A stretch of 5,113 nucleotides of DNA from Planctomycetaceae bacterium UBA969 (GTDB lineage Bacteria > Planctomycetota > Planctomycetia > Gemmatales > Gemmataceae): contig DBCB01000153.1 of assembly GCA_002303765.1 (NCBI GenBank), positions 1-5,113 of the forward strand, read 5' to 3'. The position numbers and the translations under genes were made by a program. Under the pieces are notes generated by a model. The model worked only from the letters and a program-made list of their open reading frames with translations, searched no databases and had not been told where the DNA came from. Every line of letters begins with the position of its first letter. The first letter of the stretch is position 1. Of this stretch, positions 1 through 5,113 are shown in pieces.

Positions 1-1710
1 TTCTATCTTTCGCTTCAAGATGATCTCATGCGTATTTTCATGGGCGAATGGGTTGCAAATGTTCTAACAAGATTGGGTATGGAAGAGGGCCAGGCTATTG
101 AAAGCCCGATGGTCAGCAGGCAGATACAAAAAGCTCAGAAAAAAGTTGAGGAAAGACATTTCGAAAGCAGAAAACATCTTCTCGAATACGATGAGGTTAT
201 GGACACCCAGAGGCGCAGGGTTTATGGGTATCGCCAAGAAATCTTAAACGACACCAATTGCAAGATTCGCATCCTTGAGATGATTGCGCATCAAATCAAA
301 ATGGCAATCGATCGTTTCCTAGATCGCAAATATGGTGCGGATAGTTTCGCGCAATATGCATCCGACAAACTTGGCGTGGAATTCAAAGGCTCGGACTTTG
401 ACCGCTCTACTTTTGAAGAAGCAGAACTTTACGCCAAGAATAAGGCACACTCGGTCACCCTCACCCAACTCCAGGATTTCATCGAAGAAAATCTTGGGTC
501 GGATGATGAAAGTGAATGGAACTGGCAAGCTCTTACCAATCAGGTTAACAAGCGCTGGGAACTTGAAAACGCAGAGAAAACTCTTAAATCTGTGGGCAAA
601 AGCGATCTCGTCGAATATCTTGCCAAGCAAACAGAAGACTCTGTTGAAAAAATAAGCCTTGAAGAAGGATCTATTTTACTGCAATCCAAATGGGGCCTTT
701 CATCTTTGCTAAACTGGATGAAATTAAAGTTCCAGATCGAAGTTCCTGAAAGCAGCCTTACGAATCAAACTCCCACCGAAGTTGAAAAAATACTGGTTGG
801 GAAAGCCAAGGAGCTTTATCGCCAAAAGGAAATTACATTCCCTGTTGCTGCGGGCATGGCTAAATTCATGAATGAGGGCCCCAGCTCGCAAGCTGTACCC
901 GGAAGCCAAAAATACAATCGTGAAGGCTTATACAAATGGGCCCAATCTAGATTCCATCAGTTTGCTGACGAACTTTCTGAAGAAAGTTTCCGCACCCTTT
1001 CTCGTGCTGAAATCCAACAGATGCTTGTTCAGGTCAGCTTCAAAGCAATGCCCGAAATTGGTCAGGCTGATATCGACCTGAAACTCGCAGAAGCATTTCA
1101 TGGCACACAGGTTTCCGAAGAGGGCGATGCCAAAGATCTTTGCGATTACATGCGCTCACAACTGCAAATCGAAATTCCTACAGAAAAGCTTACTGGCGTT
1201 TCGCAAGATGCTGCTAGGCAGATCATGTGGAACATCTTTGATGATCATTATCGCCCTGAAATGCGCATCATGGAACGGGGATTGGTTCTTGCCCAACTTG
1301 ATAGCACTTGGAAAAATCATCTCTATGTGATGGATCATTTACGATCCACCGTAGGATTAAGAGGTTACGCCCAAGAAGACCCAAAGACTGTTTACAAACG
1401 CGAGGGTATGAAAGAATTTGAAGCTATGTGGGAAGGCGTTGAAGAAAGAGTCAGCGAAATTGTTTTCCGCATGGAAGATGCTGACGAAGTTCAAGATACC
1501 GTTTGGGTTATTGGTTCTGCAACTCATGAATCTGCACCCAGACTGCAAGCTCCCGAAGGTCAAGCAAGTGGCGCCCCCGAAGAAATCAAGCAAGAAAAAA
1601 AGGTTGAAACCATCAGGAACTTTGGCGAACGAATTGGCAGAAATGACCCCTGCTCTTGTGGTAGTGGCAAGAAGTTTAAAAACTGTTGTATGCGCACCAA
1701 TGCGGTTTAA
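1..1710 (+). CDS. secA: SecA, preprotein translocase motor ATPase, C-terminal part (5' end outside window)
   Basis: SecA is the cytoplasmic ATPase that binds SecYEG and drives unfolded preproteins across the inner membrane. The reading frame is open from base 1, so the ATG at 28 is internal: the preceding codons give FYLSLQDDL, continuing into MRIF as in known SecA proteins. Counting residue 1 from base 1, the conserved scaffold-helix block LLEYDEVMDTQRR lies at about 60-72, and the two-helix-finger block (LDSTWKNHL to GLRGYAQEDPK) at about 433-462. The C-terminal SEC-C zinc motif has Cys551, Cys553, Cys562 and Cys563 (CxCx8CC; E. coli has a final His). The nucleotide-binding and preprotein-crosslinking domains are upstream of the window. 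Between the scaffold and finger blocks the protein is about 230 residues longer than E. coli SecA, and that excess contains a repeated module (separate entry). A variable, charged linker precedes the zinc motif. No frameshift or stop is seen, and identity is very secure. Confidence 0.97.
   Translation, partial: FYLSLQDDLMRIFMGEWVANVLTRLGMEEGQAIESPMVSRQIQKAQKKVEERHFESRKHLLEYDEVMDTQRRRVYGYRQEILNDTNCKIRILEMIAHQIKMAIDRFLDRKYGADSFAQYASDKLGVEFKGSDFDRSTFEEAELYAKNKAHSVTLTQLQDFIEENLGSDDESEWNWQALTNQVNKRWELENAEKTLKSVGKSDLVEYLAKQTEDSVEKISLEEGSILLQSKWGLSSLLNWMKLKFQIEVPESSLTNQTPTEVEKILVGKAKELYRQKEITFPVAAGMAKFMNEGPSSQAVPGSQKYNREGLYKWAQSRFHQFADELSEESFRTLSRAEIQQMLVQVSFKAMPEIGQADIDLKLAEAFHGTQVSEEGDAKDLCDYMRSQLQIEIPTEKLTGVSQDAARQIMWNIFDDHYRPEMRIMERGLVLAQLDSTWKNHLYVMDHLRSTVGLRGYAQEDPKTVYKREGMKEFEAMWEGVEERVSEIVFRMEDADEVQDTVWVIGSATHESAPRLQAPEGQASGAPEEIKQEKKVETIRNFGERIGRNDPCSCGSGKKFKNCCMRTNAV
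523..1278 (+). repeat. Four degenerate copies of a ~49-residue SecA helical-wing module
   Basis: This is a protein-level repeat inside secA, not a DNA repeat. The approximate copies are R1 523-669, R2 697-843, R3 919-1065 and R4 1129-1278. R1, R2 and R4 align without gaps over their first 21 positions: Leu at position 4, Val/Met at 8, Trp/Phe/Leu at 12, Leu/Ile at 14, Glu at 15 and Leu at 21. R2 and R4 also share QIE(V/I)P at 13-17. R3 keeps Leu4, an aromatic at 7 and Phe12, but its second half needs an offset of about six residues, so it is the least certain copy. E. coli SecA, as I recall it, has one matching segment (LKNDFDLDLP followed by a Leu) leading into the two-helix finger, which corresponds to R4. 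Only R4 keeps the direct junction to the finger; R2 carries the ELYRQKE continuation that resembles EVYQRKE of E. coli. Confidence 0.65.
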
Positions 1711-1737
1711 AACAGGTTCTCGTATGAAAGGAATTTA

Positions 1738-1750
1738 GGGAAGGAATCCC
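1738..1750 (+). promoter_or_regulatory. Ribosome binding site of waaA inside a small inverted repeat
   Basis: A good Shine-Dalgarno core AAGGA (1741-1745) sits five bases before the ATG at 1751 and supports that start. It is flanked by GGGA (1738-1741) and TCCC (1747-1750), which could form a four-pair stem with the AGGAA in the loop. Such a short stem is weak and may be chance. Confidence 0.6.
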
Positions 1751-3058
1751 ATGAGCCTCTTTTTAAATTCCTTTTATTTCCTGGCACTTATTCTCGCCTC
1801 GCCCTGGCTTGCATGGCGCTTCTGCAGGAAGGGCCGTTCTTTCAATAATTTTCGCACTCGGTTTACCGGTAATGTGCAAAGCCTTAGAGCTTCTTCCAAT
1901 CAAAAAACCGTTTGGTTTCATGGCGTGAGTGTTGGAGAGATCCACCTCCTTCGCCAGGTGGTTTCTACCATTCAAACTTCCAAGCCTGATTGGTTTGTCG
2001 TGGTTTCTTCATCAACAGACAATGGGCTTTTGGAAGCACAGAAGTGCTTTAAAGGCATTCCTGTAGTTCTTTTCCCTTTAGATTTCTCTTGGGCTATCCA
2101 CAAAGCAATTTCCCAAATCAAACCCGATCTTATTGTTTTGGCAGAAAGCGAACTTTGGCCCAATTTTCTTCATTGTTGTAAAGCTAAAGATATTCCTGTT
2201 TCAGTTATTAACGGCAGAATGAGCCCACGAACTCAGGCTCGCTATCTAAACTTCCCCTGGGTTGCCAAATCTTTCTTTTCAAAAATCAGCGCCTTTGCTC
2301 TTCAAAATATTGAAACCGAAAAGTTCCTACATCGTATCGGGGTTTCTCCAATTTCAACCAGAGTGACTGGGTCTATCAAATTTGATGGCGTAACTTTTTC
2401 TCGCAACGATCCTAACATCGAAAAATTTAAATCAATGTTTGGTATAAAACCTAATGAACTGGTCTGGGTTGCTGGCAGTACTCAAGCTCCTGAAGAGCAA
2501 TATCTGCTTAACGCTTACATCGTATTAAAAAAAGAATTCCCGCTATTAAGACTGATTCTTGTTCCTAGGCAGCCCGACCTTTTTAACCAAGTTAGAAAGC
2601 AAATCGAACTTACTGGATTACCTTTTAAAAACAGATCTGATCTTGGCCCCGCAGTAGCTCCTGACGATTCCATTATTCTTGTCGACACTTTAGGTGAACT
2701 TCGCTTTGTCTGGGGCTTGGCCGATATTGCTTTTGTTGGCGGCAGCATGGACGGAAAAAGAGGCGGGCAGAATATGATAGAGCCTGCAGCTTACGGCAGC
2801 GCTGTTTTCTTCGGAGATAAAATTTGGAATTTCAAGCAAGTTGCCCAGCAACTTATTCAAGCAGGTGGAGCTTCCATGATTTCTTCCCCTACTATTCTTG
2901 AATCAACTGCTAGAACTTTGCTTGCCAATGAATCTTTAAGAATACAAATGGGCCGCAATGCCAAAGATTTTGTTATCTCTCAACAAGGCGCTACTTCTAA
3001 AACTATTCTTATGCTTGAAGACTTTCTTTGCCAAGATTTTCGCAATCTGGCAGCATAA
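1751..3058 (+). CDS. waaA: 3-deoxy-D-manno-octulosonic acid (Kdo) transferase
   Basis: WaaA (KdtA) transfers Kdo from CMP-Kdo to lipid A precursor on the cytoplasmic face of the inner membrane, the first step of the LPS inner core. At 435 residues it has normal family length. Residues about 5-22 form a hydrophobic N-terminal membrane anchor, followed by a basic patch (RFCRKGR). The N-terminal GT-B domain has HGVSVGE at 57-63, with Glu63 the probable catalytic base, and AESELWPN at 131-138. The C-terminal CMP-Kdo domain has AGSTQAPEE (241-249), DTLGEL (312-317), FVGGS (328-332) and GGQNMIEPAAYG (338-349). In two motifs the histidine I expect from most bacteria (STH and GGHN) is Gln (245 and 340). 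The start is supported by AAGGA five bases upstream. It lies 40 bases after secA and 24 before the aminotransferase, probably in the same transcript. Whether it adds one or several Kdo residues cannot be read from the sequence. Confidence 0.95.
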   Translation: MSLFLNSFYFLALILASPWLAWRFCRKGRSFNNFRTRFTGNVQSLRASSNQKTVWFHGVSVGEIHLLRQVVSTIQTSKPDWFVVVSSSTDNGLLEAQKCFKGIPVVLFPLDFSWAIHKAISQIKPDLIVLAESELWPNFLHCCKAKDIPVSVINGRMSPRTQARYLNFPWVAKSFFSKISAFALQNIETEKFLHRIGVSPISTRVTGSIKFDGVTFSRNDPNIEKFKSMFGIKPNELVWVAGSTQAPEEQYLLNAYIVLKKEFPLLRLILVPRQPDLFNQVRKQIELTGLPFKNRSDLGPAVAPDDSIILVDTLGELRFVWGLADIAFVGGSMDGKRGGQNMIEPAAYGSAVFFGDKIWNFKQVAQQLIQAGGASMISSPTILESTARTLLANESLRIQMGRNAKDFVISQQGATSKTILMLEDFLCQDFRNLAA

Positions 3059-3069
3059 TCTCTATGATC

Positions 3070-3073
3070 AGGG
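3070..3073 (+). promoter_or_regulatory. Weak ribosome binding site for the GTG start at 3083
   Basis: AGGG precedes the GTG by nine bases. It is the only purine-rich Shine-Dalgarno-like element in the 24-base gap after waaA. An out-of-frame ATG at 3064 opens a nine-codon frame that ends at 3093, overlapping the start region. Confidence 0.4.
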
Positions 3074-3082
3074 TTATTCTTT

Positions 3083-4021
3083 GTGGACCATAATTCGAAT
3101 CTAGCTTGGATCAATGGCAACTTTATCCCCCAATCTGAAGCGGCAATTACGCTTCATGATGCTGGGTTTGTTATGGGCGCCACCGTCACGGATATGAGCC
3201 GTTCTTTTGCGCACAAACCTTTTATGCTTAAGGAACATATCCAACGATTCATGGTTCATTGCGAAGCTTGTTTTATCAGCATTAAAAAAAGTGAAGTAGA
3301 ATTCCTAAAAGCTGCTGAAGAATTGATTGAAAGAAACTGCCTGCTTCTAAAACCTAATGAAGATCTGGCCTTAGTGCTTTTTGCAACGCCCGGCCCGATT
3401 GGGTTTTATCTTGGTGAACCAGGCGGCGCAGGAGACAGTTTACCTACTTTGGGAATGCACACTTTCAAACTCCCTTTTCATCGATACCGCCCTTGGGTTG
3501 AACATGGTGTTGAATTACTCACCAGTTCAATTTTGCAGCCTTCACCTTTATCTATTAATCCTTGCATCAAACAGCGCAGTAGGATGCATTGGTGGATTGC
3601 TGAAAGAGAAGTTAAAAAACGATCCGCAACAGCAATGGCTTTATTGCTTGATGAAAATGGCTTTCTCACAGAAACTGCATCTTCAAATTTAATAATTCTT
3701 CAAGATGCTTCCAAAAGTGGTGCAGACATCAAGATTTTAACCCCGAAGCCTGAAAAAGTTTTGGATGGCATCGGGCTGCGCATAGTTAAATCGTTTGCCA
3801 AGGATTGTGGATTTTCTTGGATTGAAGCTGATATTTTGCCTGCAGATGTTAATTCTGCAGATGCAGCTCTGATTACCAGCAATTCTTTTTGTTTTGCCCC
3901 CGTAAAAAGCCTCAATGGAATCCAGCTTAATCGATTTAAATGGTTTAATGAAAAACTACTCGACTACTGGCAAAAACAAGTGCATTTAGATTTTCACGAC
4001 CAGATTCTAAAAAACTTGTAG
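3083..4021 (+). CDS. PLP-dependent class IV aminotransferase / aminodeoxychorismate lyase-like protein (fold type IV)
   Basis: The 312-residue protein belongs to the family of branched-chain aminotransferase (IlvE), D-amino-acid aminotransferase and aminodeoxychorismate lyase (PabC), which are cytoplasmic PLP enzymes. Visible features are the N-terminal WINGNFIP (9-16), HDAGFVMG (25-32), Arg40, and HIQRF (52-56) with Arg55 at the expected phosphate-binding position. Lys163 in CIKQRSR is the likely Schiff-base lysine. Glu197 in FLTETASSN should contact the pyridine nitrogen. Further features are VLDGI (226-230) and ITSNS (264-268). The usual VFETLR-type motif is changed to VTDMSR (35-40), so I do not assign IlvE or PabC. 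The start is GTG: an in-frame stop at 3065-3067 leaves no ATG, and the next in-frame Met falls inside conserved sequence. AGGG (3070-3073) lies nine bases before it. It begins 24 bases after waaA and is followed by a terminator, so it is probably the last gene of the unit. Confidence 0.88.
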   Translation: MDHNSNLAWINGNFIPQSEAAITLHDAGFVMGATVTDMSRSFAHKPFMLKEHIQRFMVHCEACFISIKKSEVEFLKAAEELIERNCLLLKPNEDLALVLFATPGPIGFYLGEPGGAGDSLPTLGMHTFKLPFHRYRPWVEHGVELLTSSILQPSPLSINPCIKQRSRMHWWIAEREVKKRSATAMALLLDENGFLTETASSNLIILQDASKSGADIKILTPKPEKVLDGIGLRIVKSFAKDCGFSWIEADILPADVNSADAALITSNSFCFAPVKSLNGIQLNRFKWFNEKLLDYWQKQVHLDFHDQILKNL

Positions 4022-4092
4022 ACATCGCCATTCCTTCCAATTACCTTACCTAAGTATTTTCTGATTGTTACAATGTGATGGCTGAAGTTTAA

Positions 4093-4121
4093 ATTTCGGC
4101 TCGTTGCCGAGATACTTTTTT
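4093..4121 (+). terminator. Rho-independent terminator after the secA-waaA-aminotransferase unit
   Basis: An eight-pair stem can form between 4093-4100 (ATTTCGGC) and 4106-4113 (GCCGAGAT), with one T-G wobble and a five-base loop TCGTT. Two bases later comes a run of six T (4116-4121). A GC-rich stem followed by a T tract is the standard intrinsic terminator layout for the + strand. It lies 71 bases after the aminotransferase stop and before the next gene. There is no comparable T tract for the - strand. Confidence 0.7.
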
Positions 4122-4127
4122 GAAATT

Positions 4128-4147
4128 CTTGTTTCTTTCGAGACAAG
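4128..4147 (+). other. Inverted repeat just upstream of the hppA -35-like box
   Basis: CTTGTTTC (4128-4135) pairs with GAGACAAG (4140-4147) over eight positions, with one T-G wobble and a four-base loop TTTC. No T run follows, so it does not look like a terminator itself. It lies seven bases after the terminator T tract and four bases before TTGACA. It could be an operator-like dyad, a stabilising 3' hairpin of the upstream transcript, or chance. No regulator is encoded nearby. Confidence 0.35.
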
Positions 4148-4150
4148 TTA

Positions 4151-4179
4151 TTGACATGATGAGGCTCAAGTATCAATTG
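4151..4179 (+). promoter_or_regulatory. Candidate sigma-70-type promoter for hppA
   Basis: TTGACA (4151-4156) is a perfect -35 consensus and is the only one in the gap. The -10 is poor: TATCAA (4171-4176) matches four of six positions but the spacer is only 14 bases, while hexamers at 17-18 bases match worse. Its place between the terminator and hppA is what makes it plausible. A second possible pair (TTACCT 4046-4051, TACAAT 4069-4074, spacer 17) lies before the terminator and so is a weaker candidate for hppA. Confidence 0.35.
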
Positions 4180-4205
4180 TTTAGAAACGATTTTGAGTGA
4201 TTAGT

Positions 4206-4210
4206 AAGGA
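4206..4210 (+). promoter_or_regulatory. Ribosome binding site of hppA
   Basis: AAGGA precedes three consecutive in-frame ATG codons at 4215, 4218 and 4221, with gaps of 4, 7 and 10 bases. The spacing best suits the second ATG. The first is used for the coordinates here; the difference is one or two residues. Confidence 0.7.
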
Positions 4211-4214
4211 AATT

Positions 4215-5113
4215 ATGATGATGAAGATTTTTTCAGGGAAGACAAAACCATTTGCTCCTAGAGGGCTTTGGATGATGGTTGGGTTTCTTGCTTTGGGCCT
4301 AATGGGCTCCAGTGGCATTGGCACCGGCGGAACTGGCGAAGGTGGCGATAATTGGCACCCCTTCAGCCTTTTCAGTAATGATTCAAACTTTACTACATTC
4401 GAAAAGATCGCACTTGTAATTAATTTATGCGTTGCCTTATCAGGGCTATTTTACGCTAAAACACTTGCAACCTATGTTAACAGCCAACCCAGTGGCACCC
4501 CTGTAATGCAAGAAATTGCAAAAGCTGTTCGCGAAGGCGCAAACGCTTATCTCTCAAGACAATTTAAAGTTATTATCTGGCTCATTTTAATTCTTGCTGC
4601 TGTTCTTACTGTTACCAAATGGCCTTGGCATGAACCCGATAACAATACCGAAAAGCAAATTGCAATCGGCCGTGGTATCGCCTTCCTTATGGGTTCTATT
4701 TTTAGTGCAATGGTTGGTTATTTCGGTATGAGCATGGCAACCATTGGAAATCTTAAAGTTGCAACTGCAGCACGATCTAGGGGTAACGGCTTTGGGATGG
4801 CCTTGCAGATTGGTTATCGTTCCGGAACCGTAACGGGCATGTTAACCGATGGCCTTGGTCTTCTTGGTGGTACGCTTATTTTCCTTTACTATGGTGAAAA
4901 AGCATTCGAAGTTCTTTTAGGCTTCGGATTTGGTGGTACCTTGCTTGCCTTGTTCATGCGTGTTGGTGGTGGTATTTACACCAAAGCTGCTGATGTTGGC
5001 GCCGATCTTGTTGGTAAAATCGAAGCAGGTATCCCAGAAGATGATCCAAGAAATGCTGCGACCATTGCTGATAATGTTGGCGATAACGTTGGCGATTGCG
5101 CGGGTATGGCTGC
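4215..5113 (+). CDS. hppA: Membrane-bound ion-translocating pyrophosphatase, N-terminal part (3' end outside window)
   Basis: This integral membrane enzyme hydrolyses pyrophosphate and pumps H+ and/or Na+ across the membrane. The window holds 299 codons of a family usually near 700-800 residues. Residues about 18-30 are hydrophobic and are followed by a Gly-rich stretch (31-44). The family core starts at about 65 with a membrane helix, then TPVMQEIAKAVREGANAYL (95-113) and further helices near 119-134, 154-176 and 215-250. The pyrophosphate/Mg site is complete: Lys257, Asp260, Asp264 and Lys268 in the KAADVGADLVGK block, Glu275 in GIPEDDPRN, and Asp286, Asp290 and Asp294 in DNVGDNVGD. These match the mung bean enzyme residues, as I remember them, at a constant offset of seven, as does Arg249. 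The residues that decide K+ dependence and much of the ion specificity are beyond the window. It follows a terminator, so it is probably a separate transcription unit. Confidence 0.96.
   Translation, partial: MMMKIFSGKTKPFAPRGLWMMVGFLALGLMGSSGIGTGGTGEGGDNWHPFSLFSNDSNFTTFEKIALVINLCVALSGLFYAKTLATYVNSQPSGTPVMQEIAKAVREGANAYLSRQFKVIIWLILILAAVLTVTKWPWHEPDNNTEKQIAIGRGIAFLMGSIFSAMVGYFGMSMATIGNLKVATAARSRGNGFGMALQIGYRSGTVTGMLTDGLGLLGGTLIFLYYGEKAFEVLLGFGFGGTLLALFMRVGGGIYTKAADVGADLVGKIEAGIPEDDPRNAATIADNVGDNVGDCAGMA

Noticed and set aside
28..30. ATG at 28 as the start of a short stand-alone SecA-like gene
   Set aside because: The nine codons before it continue the SecA sequence (FYLSLQDDL) in frame to the window edge, so the gene begins upstream.
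319..630. Minus-strand reading frame of 103 codons within secA
   Set aside because: It lies wholly antisense to strong SecA coding sequence, with no domain or ribosome site. Similar minus-strand frames at 1357-1593, 2515-2748 and 3700-3915 were rejected for the same reason.
1418..1738. A 106-codon + strand reading frame across the end of secA
   Set aside because: It overlaps the conserved two-helix finger and zinc motif of SecA in another frame, is Lys/Pro-rich with no recognisable domain, and has no good ribosome site. It is a shadow of secA.
3381..3692. A 103-codon + strand frame inside the aminotransferase gene
   Set aside because: The aminotransferase frame here carries the catalytic lysine and cofactor motifs; the alternative frame has none.
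3994..4176. Minus-strand 60-codon frame covering the gap before hppA
   Set aside because: It overlaps the aminotransferase 3' end, the terminator and the second hairpin, and has no recognisable protein features. The terminator and promoter explain the region better.
1..5113. Search for an undescribed mobile, defence or RNA-based system
   Set aside because: All four genes are recognisable housekeeping families in one direction. No direct-repeat arrays, transposase, tRNA or rRNA-like sequence was seen, and the only sizeable gap is 193 bases.

Overview
The window looks like ordinary chromosomal DNA from a Gram-negative bacterium, most likely a planctomycete (Planctomycetota) or close relative with an AT-leaning genome. 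This rests on three things: a SecA with an unusually long helical-wing region, a Kdo transferase (WaaA) with glutamines where most bacteria have histidines in two motifs, and a class IV aminotransferase whose lysine motif resembles planctomycete versions as I remember them. The taxonomic call is inference from recalled family sequences, not from a search.

Layout, all on the + strand. 1-1710 is the C-terminal two-thirds or so of secA, the motor ATPase of the Sec preprotein translocase; its 5' end lies outside the window. After 40 bases comes waaA (1751-3058), which attaches Kdo to lipid A. After a further 24 bases comes a PLP-dependent class IV aminotransferase/lyase (3083-4021), starting with GTG. 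The short spacings and shared direction suggest one transcription unit. The 193-base gap at 4022-4214 holds a convincing intrinsic terminator (4093-4121), a second hairpin (4128-4147) and a TTGACA -35-like box (4151-4156). This arrangement would end the upstream unit and start a new one. From 4215 to the window end is the N-terminal part of hppA, a membrane-bound ion-pumping pyrophosphatase, cut off just after its pyrophosphate-binding motifs.

The genes are linked by the cell envelope: SecA exports proteins, WaaA builds the lipopolysaccharide core, and HppA energises the membrane with pyrophosphate released by biosynthesis. The aminotransferase has no assigned substrate.

No mobile element, CRISPR array, RNA gene or defence-type system was seen. 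The most interesting observation is inside SecA. The segment that E. coli SecA carries once in its helical-wing domain appears about four times in a row here, and this accounts for most of the roughly 230 extra residues in the region.
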